Origin: DASPWV01 sp046726375
Lineage (GTDB): Bacteria; Acidobacteriota; Vicinamibacteria; Vicinamibacterales; UBA2999
Direction: 5' to 3'
DNA length: 64,000 bases
NCBI GenBank assembly: GCA_046726375.1
Contig: JBKPAJ010000017.1
Coordinates: 75,000 to 138,999 of the forward strand
The notes beneath the pieces were generated by a model, which saw nothing but the letters and a program-made list of their open reading frames with translations, ran no database searches and was not told where the DNA came from. The first letter of the stretch is position 1. The number at the start of each line of letters is the position of its first letter. The translations under genes were made by a program, and so were the position numbers. Of the stretch, positions 17,644-26,194 are shown one piece after another.

Positions 17644-18191
17644 TTAGCCGCCGGGAACTCCTGACGCTGCTGGCGGCGGGCGCGAGCTCGGCCTGCGGCT
17701 ACGCGCTCGCCGGCCGCGGCTCGTTTCTCCCGAGTTACATCCGGGTGATCGCCATTCCGTTCTTCGTCAACCGCACGCCATACGCGACAGTTGAGCAGTT
17801 GTTTACGGAGAAAGTCCGAATCGAATTCCAAAGCCGCGGGCACTACACGGTCAGGCCAACCGAAGAAGGCGCCGACGGCATCGTCCGGGGCGAGATCACC
17901 GGGATCTCCGCCACGCCAGTGGCTTTTACCAATGCACAGCTGGCATCGCGTTATCGCTTCACAGTGAACATCGCGGTCAAGTTTGACGATGCGCGGCAGA
18001 AGAAAACGCTGTGGGAGAACCCGGCCCTGTCGTTTTCGGATGAGTACGAGCTCGCCAACCCGACCAATCTCGCCACTGCGGGTCCGACCGGTCTCGGCGC
18101 AGCGCTGCTCAACCAGGAGCGCGTCGCGATGGATCGCCTCTCCGGCGATTTCGCACGCAATGTCGTGCAGGCCATTCTGGAGGCCTTCTGA
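17640..18191 (+). CDS. lptE: LptE-like LPS-assembly lipoprotein
   Basis: 183-residue lipoprotein: short basic start, hydrophobic stretch, and a lipobox-like ASSAC with Cys19. The Cys is followed by GYALAGR, the CGYxL signature of LptE, the outer-membrane plug and chaperone of LptD. The rest (IRVIAIPFFVNRT..., VRGEITG) fits the LptE/DUF4136-like fold. Its place in leuS-lptE-holA is the same order as in Proteobacteria. It implies an LPS-bearing outer membrane. Confidence 0.88.
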   Translation: MISRRELLTLLAAGASSACGYALAGRGSFLPSYIRVIAIPFFVNRTPYATVEQLFTEKVRIEFQSRGHYTVRPTEEGADGIVRGEITGISATPVAFTNAQLASRYRFTVNIAVKFDDARQKKTLWENPALSFSDEYELANPTNLATAGPTGLGAALLNQERVAMDRLSGDFARNVVQAILEAF

Positions 18192-19177
18192 AGCCGGCCG
18201 ACGTCCTCAAGCAAATCAAAGCCGGCCATACCGCGCCGCTCTATCTCCTCGAAGGCGACGATCTGCAGTCCCGTCACGATCTCGCGCTTGAATTCGCCGC
18301 GCTCGTGGACGAAGGGTTGCAGCCCTTCAACGTGCAGAGCCTGCACGCCAACGAGGCCACCAGCGCATCGGCGCGCGATCAGATGATCGGCGAGATCCTC
18401 TCGGCGGCGCGCACGCTCCCGATGATGGCGCCACGCCGGGTCGTGCTTGTACACGAAGCGGAACGGCTATTGTCGCCGCGCAAGGGTAAGGACGATCCGG
18501 ACCAAGCCCCACCGCCACCCGCGGAGGACAAGAAACGGCGCAGAGCGCTGATGCCGGTCGACGAGCTCGAACAGTACTTCCAGGCGCCCGAGCCGATGAC
18601 CACGCTGGTATTTGTTGCCGGCGATCTCGATCAGAATCGGCGTCTGGTCAAGGTGCTGCGCACGCATGCGGTCGTGGTGGAGTGCGGCTCACTCGACACG
18701 CTAGCCGACGCAAGCAAGTGGATTCAGCAGCGCCTCGAAAAGGATGGGCTGGCGATCGAACCGAAAGCGATCGCGCTGCTGCTACAAGCAACCGGGTTGG
18801 GCCTTGGGCGAATTCGCGCAGAAGTCGACAAGCTCGTGCTCTACGCAGCGGGTGAAAAAACCGTGACCGCGCGTCACGTCCAGGATCTGATCCTGCCGCA
18901 GTCGGAGCCGGGCGAGGACTTTGCGCTGGGGCGCGCCATCTGGAACAACAACGCCCCGCAGGCGCTGCGCGAGATCGCAGCGGAGTTCGACACGGGCAAG
19001 CCGGCGTTCATGATTCTGGGATTGATTCGTGCCGCCGCCATTCGCCTGCGTCCCGACCAACGCGCCAAGCGCGGACTCGACGCCGTGTTCGATGCCGATC
19101 TCGCGATCAAATCCTCGATCGGCGAACCGCGCTACGTGCTGGAGCGGCTTGTCATCGAGTTATGCGCGCGCCGGTAG
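18188..19177 (+). CDS. holA: DNA polymerase III delta subunit HolA (probable CTG start)
   Basis: Clamp-loader delta subunit that opens the beta ring. The frame is open from the lptE stop. The first available ATG/GTG/TTG-type start is GTG at 18305, but it would remove KPADVLKQIKAG and APLYLLEGDDLQ, the conserved N-terminal strand of HolA. The only codon that keeps it is CTG at 18188, overlapping the lptE stop as CTGA, like the ATGA/TTGA couplings nearby. With it the protein is 329 residues, near the 343 of E. coli. The middle has a Pro/Lys-rich insert (PDQAPPPPAEDKKRR). Confidence 0.88.
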   Translation: MKPADVLKQIKAGHTAPLYLLEGDDLQSRHDLALEFAALVDEGLQPFNVQSLHANEATSASARDQMIGEILSAARTLPMMAPRRVVLVHEAERLLSPRKGKDDPDQAPPPPAEDKKRRRALMPVDELEQYFQAPEPMTTLVFVAGDLDQNRRLVKVLRTHAVVVECGSLDTLADASKWIQQRLEKDGLAIEPKAIALLLQATGLGLGRIRAEVDKLVLYAAGEKTVTARHVQDLILPQSEPGEDFALGRAIWNNNAPQALREIAAEFDTGKPAFMILGLIRAAAIRLRPDQRAKRGLDAVFDADLAIKSSIGEPRYVLERLVIELCARR

Positions 19178-19213
19178 CCACCCGCACGGCCCATCATCAG
19201 CGCGCGCGACAAA

Positions 19214-21823
19214 CTACTCGGTACGGAGGACGACAACAGGGTCAGCGACTGCCGCGCGTCGCGCGGGGAGATAGCACGCGATTAATGCCGCTGTGATCAT
19301 CACAAAGGCCGCACCTGCGAGAGCGGGCCAGTCGATTGGACTCACGCGGAAGAGGAAACCGCGCAGCAACTGACCGGCGCCAAGCGCGCCGGCGAGACCC
19401 GCAGCGATTCCGAGACCCGCAATCGTCAGTCCGCGCGCGAGGACCCAACGGACGATGTCCCACCAACCGGCGCCGAGAGCGACACGTACGCCGACTTCAC
19501 GAACCCGCGCGGTGGTCACGGCACTCATGACGCCGTAGACGCCGCCGGCCGCGAGCAGGAGCGCGACGGCCGCAAAGGTGAACAGCACGGCAAGAGTAAA
19601 ACGGCGCGGTGACACCGTTCTCATCACGAGCTCGTCGACGGTCGCGACTCGGTAAATCGGCTGCGCGGGGTTGACGTCCCAAATCGCCGCTTTCGCCGCC
19701 TCCAACAACGTGCTGGGATCGCCGGCGGTGCGCACCACGAACGTCATTGAACCGAACGGGACCTGCGCCAGCGGGATGAACACCTCCGGTCGCGCCGGAA
19801 TCTCGAGGCTGTCATGGCGCAACGCTGCGACAACACCCACGATTTCAACTTCGCCCGTGCGGCCCTGGAACGCTGCGCGCAGGCGATCACCGATCGGGTC
19901 GTCATCAGGCGGCCAGTGCCGACGCGCCAGTTCCTCGCTGATAACGGCCACTCGTTTACTGGCACGTCGGTCATGTTCGTCGAGATGGCGTCCGCGCAGC
20001 AAGCCAATGTGCATCGCATCGAAATAACCCGGCGTGGCGACGCTAATGTACGCACGCGCGCCGTTCGCGTCGGCCACCACCGGCCTGCCGACGATGGCAA
20101 AGTCGCTTTGAATGTTGATGTTCGACTCGATGAACGGCATCGCCGACACGGCACCGACACTTTCGACGGCCGGCAGCTGCCGCAGTCGCTCGAACGCGTT
20201 GTCGAAGAACGACCAGAGTTGCGGAGGAGTCGGGTTGTGATCGTTCGCAAACACCTGCAGCGCCATGACATGGTCGCGCCGGAACCCTGGATCGACGCGA
20301 AGAAGCTCGACGAAGCTTCGAATCAGCAGTCCGGCACTGGCCACGAGAACCAGCGCCAGCGCGATTTCAGCGACGACCAACCCCGCGCGAAGACGATGTT
20401 GCGAACGATTGAGTGTGCTCGTGAGTCGTCCGGCAGCGGCGAGATTGGTGCGCGTCGCCCGCCACGCCGGAAGTATGCCGGAAACGGTTGCCACCGCGAT
20501 CGCCAACACCACGGCAAACGCTGCTGCGCGCACGTCGAGGTGAAGCGTTTCTATCCATGGGACCGTCGCCGGTCCCAATTTGGCGAGCGCAGTCAGAACG
20601 CTCTGCGCAATCAGGGCGCCGATCAACGCGCCCGCGAGGGCGATGAGCAGCGTTTCGGCCAGCAGTTGCCGACCGATCCTGAGTCGGCCGCCGCCGAGTG
20701 CAATCCGAATGGCGATCTCGCGTTCTCGCGCCGCGCCTCTCGCCAGAAGCAGATTTGCCACGTTGACGCACGCGATGAGCAGAACGAGAACTACGGCGCT
20801 CGCGACGAGCGTGGCGGCGACGCGAACGTCCCCGATCAAATGCTCGCGAATCGGCACGACCTGTCCGGCGGTGTGCTGGTTCGAGCGCGGATATTGCGCG
20901 GCGAGCTGCTCACTGACCGCGTGCAAGTCGGCTTGCGCGGCCTCGAGCGTGACACCTTGCTTCAGTCGTCCGACGACGGCCCAGTACCCGGTGGCGCGAA
21001 TCCGCGGCTCGAACTCGCGAATGACCTTGGGCGTCCAAACCCTGCGGGTATTGCCAAGCAATCGCGGCTCGAATGAAGCCGGAAGAATGCCGACGACTTG
21101 AAAAGGGCCGTCCTCGAATGCCAGTGACGTGCCCACGATCTGCGGATCACCGCCAAACCGCTGGCGCCAGAACCGTTCGCCGAGCAGAAGGACGTTATCG
21201 CGTCCACGCTGATATTCATCGTTGCTGAATAGACGCCCGTAGAGCGGCCGCACCCCAAAGGCCTCGAAGAATCCGGGCGTCACCTGTGCCCCCACGAACA
21301 CTTCAGGCCGCGAACCGCCGGTGAAATCCAGACTCGACGGTTGGATACCAGCGAGCCAATCGAACGATCGCAGGCGTTCACGCCAGTCCAGGAAATTCCC
21401 TGGTGCCACTTCCAGGCGTTCCGCACTGTCACGCCTCGTTTCCCACAAGGTAACAATGCGGTCTGGCTCCGGATACGGCAGGGCGCGCAACAACACTTGG
21501 TCCATCACGGCGAACATCGTGATCGTGGCGGCAAGGCCGATGGCCAGAATGGCGATGGGCGTGACAGCAAATCCGGCGTGTCCGGTCAGTTGCCGCCAAC
21601 CATAGCGGAGGTCGTCAATCCATGACAGATCAGCGATACTCCGCTGGCGCAGCCAGAACGCGTCGATGAAGGCACCAAAAGCGCGCCGCACCGCATGCCG
21701 CTCACGCGGAGGACGATCGTGGAGCGATGCGAGTTCGGCTTCCCATTCGCGGGTCCAATCGCTGCGGATCGCGCCTGGCGCGAGTATCGCAGCAAGACGG
21801 ACGAGGCGCTGAGCGAGACCCAT
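19214..21823 (-). CDS. ADOP-family FtsX/MacB-type permease
   Basis: 869 residues. N-terminal 'permease prefix' region (about 1-60), then two tandem MacB periplasmic-core plus FtsX modules: TM near residue 85, a large periplasmic domain with PGFFEAFGVRPLYGRLFS, TMs near 340-450, then a second half with TPGYFDAMHIGLLRGRHL and a final FtsX triplet of helices ending PARRAAVADPVVVLRTE. This duplicated layout, without an ATPase gene, is the acidobacterial duplicated orphan permease class. It starts 3 bp after the PadR gene. Function unproved: efflux or envelope stress. Confidence 0.9.
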   Translation of the reverse strand: MGLAQRLVRLAAILAPGAIRSDWTREWEAELASLHDRPPRERHAVRRAFGAFIDAFWLRQRSIADLSWIDDLRYGWRQLTGHAGFAVTPIAILAIGLAATITMFAVMDQVLLRALPYPEPDRIVTLWETRRDSAERLEVAPGNFLDWRERLRSFDWLAGIQPSSLDFTGGSRPEVFVGAQVTPGFFEAFGVRPLYGRLFSNDEYQRGRDNVLLLGERFWRQRFGGDPQIVGTSLAFEDGPFQVVGILPASFEPRLLGNTRRVWTPKVIREFEPRIRATGYWAVVGRLKQGVTLEAAQADLHAVSEQLAAQYPRSNQHTAGQVVPIREHLIGDVRVAATLVASAVVLVLLIACVNVANLLLARGAAREREIAIRIALGGGRLRIGRQLLAETLLIALAGALIGALIAQSVLTALAKLGPATVPWIETLHLDVRAAAFAVVLAIAVATVSGILPAWRATRTNLAAAGRLTSTLNRSQHRLRAGLVVAEIALALVLVASAGLLIRSFVELLRVDPGFRRDHVMALQVFANDHNPTPPQLWSFFDNAFERLRQLPAVESVGAVSAMPFIESNINIQSDFAIVGRPVVADANGARAYISVATPGYFDAMHIGLLRGRHLDEHDRRASKRVAVISEELARRHWPPDDDPIGDRLRAAFQGRTGEVEIVGVVAALRHDSLEIPARPEVFIPLAQVPFGSMTFVVRTAGDPSTLLEAAKAAIWDVNPAQPIYRVATVDELVMRTVSPRRFTLAVLFTFAAVALLLAAGGVYGVMSAVTTARVREVGVRVALGAGWWDIVRWVLARGLTIAGLGIAAGLAGALGAGQLLRGFLFRVSPIDWPALAGAAFVMITAALIACYLPARRAAVADPVVVLRTE

Positions 21824-21826
21824 GAT

Positions 21827-22135
21827 TCAGCGACCGACTCTGATGGGCTGTCTGTGCGCGACATCCGCGAGCGCGCGATACCGTGAGGCCGCTTCGCGGC
21901 AGAGCGCGGCGCCGGCGGGTGAGAGCTCATAGTATCGGCGTGGCGGACGCTGCTCGCGCCGCGCGACCTCCTCGCGTTCCCATTTCGATTTGACGACGCC
22001 CTCCGCCTCCAGCCGCCGGAGAATCGGGTACACGGTCCCGCTCGGGAGCGCCGTCGCGTCCATGATGTCGAATCCGTGATGGTGCCGGTGCAGAAGTGCC
22101 TGCAGCACGAGCGCCGTGGGGTAAGTGAGCCGCAC
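21827..22135 (-). CDS. PadR-family transcriptional regulator
   Basis: 102-residue winged-helix protein of the short PadR subfamily: YPTALVLQALLHRHHHGFDIMDAT, then the recognition segment LPSGTVYPILRRLEAEGVVKSKWE, and YYELSPAGAALC of the wing. Such genes are near-constant neighbours of ADOP permeases. GTG start with GGAG seven bases upstream. A PadR-type operator overlaps its own promoter, so it probably represses itself and the permease until a ligand binds. Confidence 0.92.
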   Translation of the reverse strand: MRLTYPTALVLQALLHRHHHGFDIMDATALPSGTVYPILRRLEAEGVVKSKWEREEVARREQRPPRRYYELSPAGAALCREAASRYRALADVAHRQPIRVGR

Positions 22136-22157
22136 GCGGACTCCGTTGTAGCCTACC

Positions 22158-22187
22158 TATGTAGACTTAGACATACGGGAATGTCAA
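22158..22187 (-). promoter_or_regulatory. Promoter of the PadR-ADOP operon
   Basis: On the minus strand: -35 TTGACA (22182-22187, a perfect match), an 18-nt spacer, and -10 TACATA (22158-22163). This is the best sigma-70-like promoter in the window. Transcription would start about 15 nt ahead of the GTG of the PadR gene. Confidence 0.8.
22159..22174. promoter_or_regulatory. PadR operator ATGT-N8-ACAT
   Basis: A palindrome ATGT-AGACTTAG-ACAT sits on the spacer and -10 of the promoter. It matches the ATGT(N8)ACAT consensus known for PadR repressors. Placement would block RNA polymerase binding, giving autoregulation. Confidence 0.75.
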
Positions 22188-22193
22188 GTCGCA

Positions 22194-22358
22194 TCGCGGA
22201 CCTCACCATCACGGACCTGAAGGTCCGCGCTACATGAAATTCAATAAAAGATTCTCGTGGGGACGTAAAAAGTCCGCGCTACATGGAGTCCAAAAAGGAG
22301 GTCCCGCGACCGGGCAATCCGCCCGAGAGACGTAGCGCGGACCTTCAGGTCCGCGATC
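22194..22358. repeat. Cluster of TAGCGCGGACC hairpins
   Basis: Three copies in about 165 bp: 22196-22236 (reverse orientation, with a nested GGACCT-GAAGGTCC), 22259-22287 (decayed, reverse), and 22331-22356 (forward, perfect 9-bp arms around TC). They fill the gap between the PadR promoter and the end of rpsT, and the last may act as a terminator for rpsT. Confidence 0.8.
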
Positions 22359-22370
22359 CGGCCAGCGAAC

Positions 22371-22649
22371 TTATTTCGTAACGGTGGGAGCGGTCTTCAG
22401 GCGAGCGGTCAGACGTGACTTGTAGCGGGCCGCAGTGTTGCGGTGAATGATGCCCTTGGCCGCCATCTTGTCGACCAGCGACTGTGTGGCGGTGAGCCCC
22501 TTTTTCGCACCGTCGATGTCGTTGGAATCGAGCGACTTGCGGATTGCCTTCAATCCCGTGCGGAGCTTGGCGCGCAGTTCCCGATTGTGCTCGCGCCGTT
22601 TGATGTTCTGCCGATGCGCTTTCAGCGCCGACTTGTTCCTCTTGGCCAC
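22371..22649 (-). CDS. rpsT: 30S ribosomal protein S20
   Basis: 92-residue, Lys/Arg-rich helical protein: MAKRNKSALKAHRQNIKRRE at the start and GIIHRNTAARYKSRLTARL near the end are S20 signatures. The start codon is GTG (E. coli rpsT also uses a rare start, UUG, as part of autoregulation). A perfect hairpin lies 21-42 nt upstream. Confidence 0.95.
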   Translation of the reverse strand: MAKRNKSALKAHRQNIKRREHNRELRAKLRTGLKAIRKSLDSNDIDGAKKGLTATQSLVDKMAAKGIIHRNTAARYKSRLTARLKTAPTVTK

Positions 22650-22669
22650 CTGTACAAACCTCTAGATCG

Positions 22670-22691
22670 GATGGGTTACAAACAACCCATC
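22670..22691 (-). promoter_or_regulatory. Hairpin in the rpsT leader
   Basis: GATGGGTT - 6-nt loop - AACCCATC: perfect 8-bp stem on the minus strand between the transglycosylase stop and the rpsT start. No T-run follows. Either a weak terminator for the upstream gene or a leader structure for S20 control. Confidence 0.4.
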
Positions 22692-22694
22692 ATA

Positions 22695-23393
22695 TCACCG
22701 CTTGCCGACGGTCTCGTGAGGGAGGTCGCGAGGCGGAACGTTCGAATAGCGGGCTTTCGGGACGCCGTCTACCAGCTCGATCCACTTGTAAATCACCGTC
22801 TCGCGCGCGGCGGCCGCCTCCTTCGTGGCGCCGGTGATTTTCTTCACGTAATCCCGCGTCTCGCGGTACGGCGGCACACCGTTGTAGCGCTCGACGCGCT
22901 CGGCGCCGGCGTTGTACGCGGCGAGCGCCAGGGTCACGTCCTGATTGAAGCGGTTGAGGAGCTGCGCCAGATACGTGACGCCTCCGCGGATGTTTTCACC
23001 GGGATGGAACGGGTCTCGCACGCCGAGTTCGCGCGCCGTGGCCGGCATCAACTGCATCAGCCCCATTGCACCTTTCGGCGAAACCGCCCAGCGATTGAAG
23101 CCCGATTCGGCCTGAATGACCGCCCTGATCAGATCCGCCGAAATCCCATGCCGATCCGCGTGCTGCCGGATCAACTCGTCGTAGGCGTTGGCGCCGTTCG
23201 CCCTGGAAGGCTTGCTGGTGGTTCGAATGAGGGTCGTGCCTGGAACCGCGTAGGTCGTGCCCGGCGCCGCGCCCGCTTTAGGCGTGTCGGACAGGACAAG
23301 ATTCCCGTTGGCGTCGCGCCAGGAGTAAATCTGCGCGTCGGCGGGCAGAGCTGTAGCTGCGCACACCACGAGCGCAAAGCCCAGAATTCGCAT
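22695..23393 (-). CDS. Periplasmic lytic transglycosylase with DUF4124 domain
   Basis: 232 residues. Signal peptide 1-20 (MRILGFALVVCAATALPADA), a DUF4124 segment (IYSWRDANGNLVLSDTP, 22-38), then a Slt-type lysozyme domain: catalytic Glu96 in VIQAESGFNRWAVSPKGAMG, LMQLMPATARELG, and AYNAGAERVERYNGVPPYRETRDYV. It cleaves peptidoglycan strands to 1,6-anhydro ends. It sits between alaS and rpsT on the same strand with 60-bp and 45-bp gaps. Confidence 0.92.
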   Translation of the reverse strand: MRILGFALVVCAATALPADAQIYSWRDANGNLVLSDTPKAGAAPGTTYAVPGTTLIRTTSKPSRANGANAYDELIRQHADRHGISADLIRAVIQAESGFNRWAVSPKGAMGLMQLMPATARELGVRDPFHPGENIRGGVTYLAQLLNRFNQDVTLALAAYNAGAERVERYNGVPPYRETRDYVKKITGATKEAAAARETVIYKWIELVDGVPKARYSNVPPRDLPHETVGKR

Positions 23394-23453
23394 TGACGTG
23401 GCGGCCGGTCGGCAGAAAAGGGGTAGAACCGGCGTAACGATATTATCGGCGGT

Positions 23454-26147
23454 TCAGCTGGCGCCCAACAGCCTTTCGACAAGCTTGCGGCTCTCGATCA
23501 ACATCTCGCTGATTTTCGCCGGATCTTTGCCACCGGCCTCGGCGAAGTCGGGTCGACCGCCGCCTTTGCCGCCGACGACGGGTGCCAGCTCTTTGACCAG
23601 ACGACCCGCCGGGACGCGGTCTTTGAGGTCGGGCGTGACGGAGGCCACGATCGCCACGGCATCAGCCGCCAGCTGCGTGGCGAGCAAAACGATCCCGCTC
23701 CTGAGACGCGACTTGTAGGTGTCGGCGAGCGAGCGCAGCGATGCTTTGTCCACGTCGTTTACCTGGCGCGCGACGAACTTCACGCCATTAATCTCAACCT
23801 GGTCGTCGTCCTGCGTGCTGCCCGCTCCGCCTCCAAGCGCCACCTTCGTCTTGAGCTGCTGCACTTCCTTGCGCAGCGCGCTTTCAGTCACGACACGAGA
23901 TCGAACGGCAGCCACAAGGTCCTGCGGACGCGTGTTGAGCTCGCCGGACAGTGCACGCACGACGTCGATGCGTTCGCGGGCGTGTGTGTAGGCGCCCAGA
24001 CCGGTCAGGGCCTCGATGCGGCGAATACCCGCCGCCACGCCGCTTTCCTCGGTGATGTAGAACGAGCCGATGTCGCCGGTCGCGCGCACGTGCGTACCGC
24101 CGCACAGCTCCACGCTGAAGCCGGGAATGCTGACAACCCGCACGCGATCGCCGTACTTTTCGCCGAACAGCGCCATCGCGCCCGCCGCGATCGCCTCCTG
24201 TGTGTTGCGGATCTCCGTCTGCACCGGTGTGTTGGCCACGATGTGCTCGTTGACGGTCCGCTCGATGTCTGCCAGCTGCTCGGCGGTAAGTGCCGTGAAG
24301 TGTACGAAGTCGAAGCGCAGACGATCCGGTGCAACGAGCGATCCCGCCTGTTTCACGTGTGGGCCGAGCACTTGCCGCAGCGCCGCGTGCAGCAGGTGCG
24401 TCGCCGTGTGATTGCGGCGTGTGGCGTCGCGCAGGTCGCCATCAACTTCGGCCGACACGAGATCGCGAACGTTGAGCGTTGTCGCGGCAGACTCGATACG
24501 ATGGGCCCGCGGCAACCCCACGCCAAGCCGCACCACGCCAGTTATCTTGGACCGCGCGCCGTCCGACTCGATCCATCCCTGATCGGAAACCTGTCCGCCT
24601 GATTCGAGATAAAACGGCGTACGTCCAAGAACGAGGTAGCCGCTCGCGCCCGACGCCAGCTGCTGCACCTGCTGTTTGTTGTCGTCGAAGAGCGCGACGA
24701 TTGGAATACCGGAAAGCTGAGTGGCCTGATAACCGTCGAACGTATCGGCGGTGCCGGCCAACGCAACTCGCGACTCCTCACTGGCGAATGTGAATTCCTC
24801 CCGCTTTTCACCGCCAAAAGCGCTCTTCTTGCGCGCCTTGTCGCGTTGCCCCTCCATCGCCTGCTCGAAGCCGTCCTTGTCGAACGCGAGCCCCTGCGCG
24901 CTGGCCATGTCCTCGATGAAATCCTGCGGCAAGCCGTAGGTGTCGTACAACTTGAACGCATCCTCGCCGCTCACGGTTTTGGAGCCCTTCGTAGCGCGCT
25001 CGAGCACCTCTTCCAGACGTGGAAGACCGCCGGACAGAACGATGCCGAACCGTTCTTCCTCGCTCCGTGTGATCTGCACGACCGTGTCGCGCGATGATCG
25101 CAGTTCAGGGTAGGCACCACCCATCTCGGCGACGAGCACATCCACGAGCTTGTGGAGAAACGGTTCGTGCAATCCCAGTTTCTTCCCGTGGCGCATCGCG
25201 CGGCGCATGATTTTGCGCAGCACGTAGCCGCGGAACTCATTCGACGGGACCACGCCATCGGCGATCAGGAAGGTGGTCGCGCGAATGTGGTCGGCGATCA
25301 CACGCATCGACACATCGCCAGGTTCCATGGTGCCGCGATATTCCCGGCCCGAGAGCTTGCTGATTTCCTCGAGGATGGGCATGAACAGCTCAGTGTCGTA
25401 ATTCGACAGCACGCCTTTCATCACGGCAGACATGCGCTCCAGGCCCATGCCGGTGTCGATCGAGGGTGCAGGCAGCGGCTTCAACGCGCCATCCGCCTGC
25501 CGATCGAATTCCATGAACACGTTGTTCCAGATCTCAACGAAGCGTTCGGAGCCGGACTCGGCATCCGTCATGAAGTCGCCAGTGCCTGGAACGGACGGCC
25601 CGCAGTCGTAGTAGATTTCGGAGCACCGCCCGCACGGTCCCGTGTCGCCCATCGCCCAGAAGTTGTCCGACATTCCCAGCTCGCCAATCTGCGTTGCAGG
25701 CAAAAACCGGCGCCACACGTTGTAGGCTTCATCGTCCCGCGGGATGCCTTGCTCGCCCTTGAAGATAGTGGCAATGAGCCGCGTCGGATCGAGCTTCCAT
25801 TCCTCGGTCAGGAGCTTCCACGCCAACGGAATCGCTTCGTCTTTGAAATAGTCACCAAAGGAAAAATTACCGAGCATTTCAAAGAACGTGTGGTGCCGCA
25901 ACGAGGGTCCCACGGTATCGAGATCGTTGTGCTTGCCGCTGACCCGCATACACTTCTGCACCGTCGCCGCGCGTGTGTAGTCGCGTGTTTCACGGCCGAG
26001 AAAAACGTCCTTGAATTGGTTCATGCCCGCATTTGTGAACAGGAGTGTCGGGTCGTCGGCCGGAACGAGCGGCGAGCTCGGCACCACGCGATGGCCGTGG
26101 CGCGCGAAGAATTTGAGGAATGACGCGCGGATCTCGTTCGGATGCAT
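23454..26147 (-). CDS. alaS: Alanyl-tRNA synthetase
   Basis: 897-residue class II synthetase. N-terminal FLKFFARHGHRVVPSSPLVP and TLLFTNAGMNQFKDVFLG are motif 1 region. The editing site HTATHLLHAALRQ and C-terminal CGGTHVRATGDIG supply the HxxxH and CxxxH zinc ligands. The C-Ala/DHHA1 region ends with GGKGGGRPDFAEAGGKDP. A -10-like hexamer ends six bases before ATG, so the mRNA may be leaderless. Confidence 0.96.
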   Translation of the reverse strand: MHPNEIRASFLKFFARHGHRVVPSSPLVPADDPTLLFTNAGMNQFKDVFLGRETRDYTRAATVQKCMRVSGKHNDLDTVGPSLRHHTFFEMLGNFSFGDYFKDEAIPLAWKLLTEEWKLDPTRLIATIFKGEQGIPRDDEAYNVWRRFLPATQIGELGMSDNFWAMGDTGPCGRCSEIYYDCGPSVPGTGDFMTDAESGSERFVEIWNNVFMEFDRQADGALKPLPAPSIDTGMGLERMSAVMKGVLSNYDTELFMPILEEISKLSGREYRGTMEPGDVSMRVIADHIRATTFLIADGVVPSNEFRGYVLRKIMRRAMRHGKKLGLHEPFLHKLVDVLVAEMGGAYPELRSSRDTVVQITRSEEERFGIVLSGGLPRLEEVLERATKGSKTVSGEDAFKLYDTYGLPQDFIEDMASAQGLAFDKDGFEQAMEGQRDKARKKSAFGGEKREEFTFASEESRVALAGTADTFDGYQATQLSGIPIVALFDDNKQQVQQLASGASGYLVLGRTPFYLESGGQVSDQGWIESDGARSKITGVVRLGVGLPRAHRIESAATTLNVRDLVSAEVDGDLRDATRRNHTATHLLHAALRQVLGPHVKQAGSLVAPDRLRFDFVHFTALTAEQLADIERTVNEHIVANTPVQTEIRNTQEAIAAGAMALFGEKYGDRVRVVSIPGFSVELCGGTHVRATGDIGSFYITEESGVAAGIRRIEALTGLGAYTHARERIDVVRALSGELNTRPQDLVAAVRSRVVTESALRKEVQQLKTKVALGGGAGSTQDDDQVEINGVKFVARQVNDVDKASLRSLADTYKSRLRSGIVLLATQLAADAVAIVASVTPDLKDRVPAGRLVKELAPVVGGKGGGRPDFAEAGGKDPAKISEMLIESRKLVERLLGAS

Positions 26148-26153
26148 CTATTC

Positions 26154-26159
26154 ATTCTA
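26154..26159 (-). promoter_or_regulatory. -10 TAGAAT six bases before the alaS start
   Basis: Minus-strand TAGAAT-N6-ATG. Transcription would start at or next to the A of the ATG; no ribosome-binding site fits between. No clear -35. Confidence 0.45.
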
Positions 26160-26194
26160 GCTGGCAGCCTCCTTGCAGGGGAGGCCGGCTCGAC

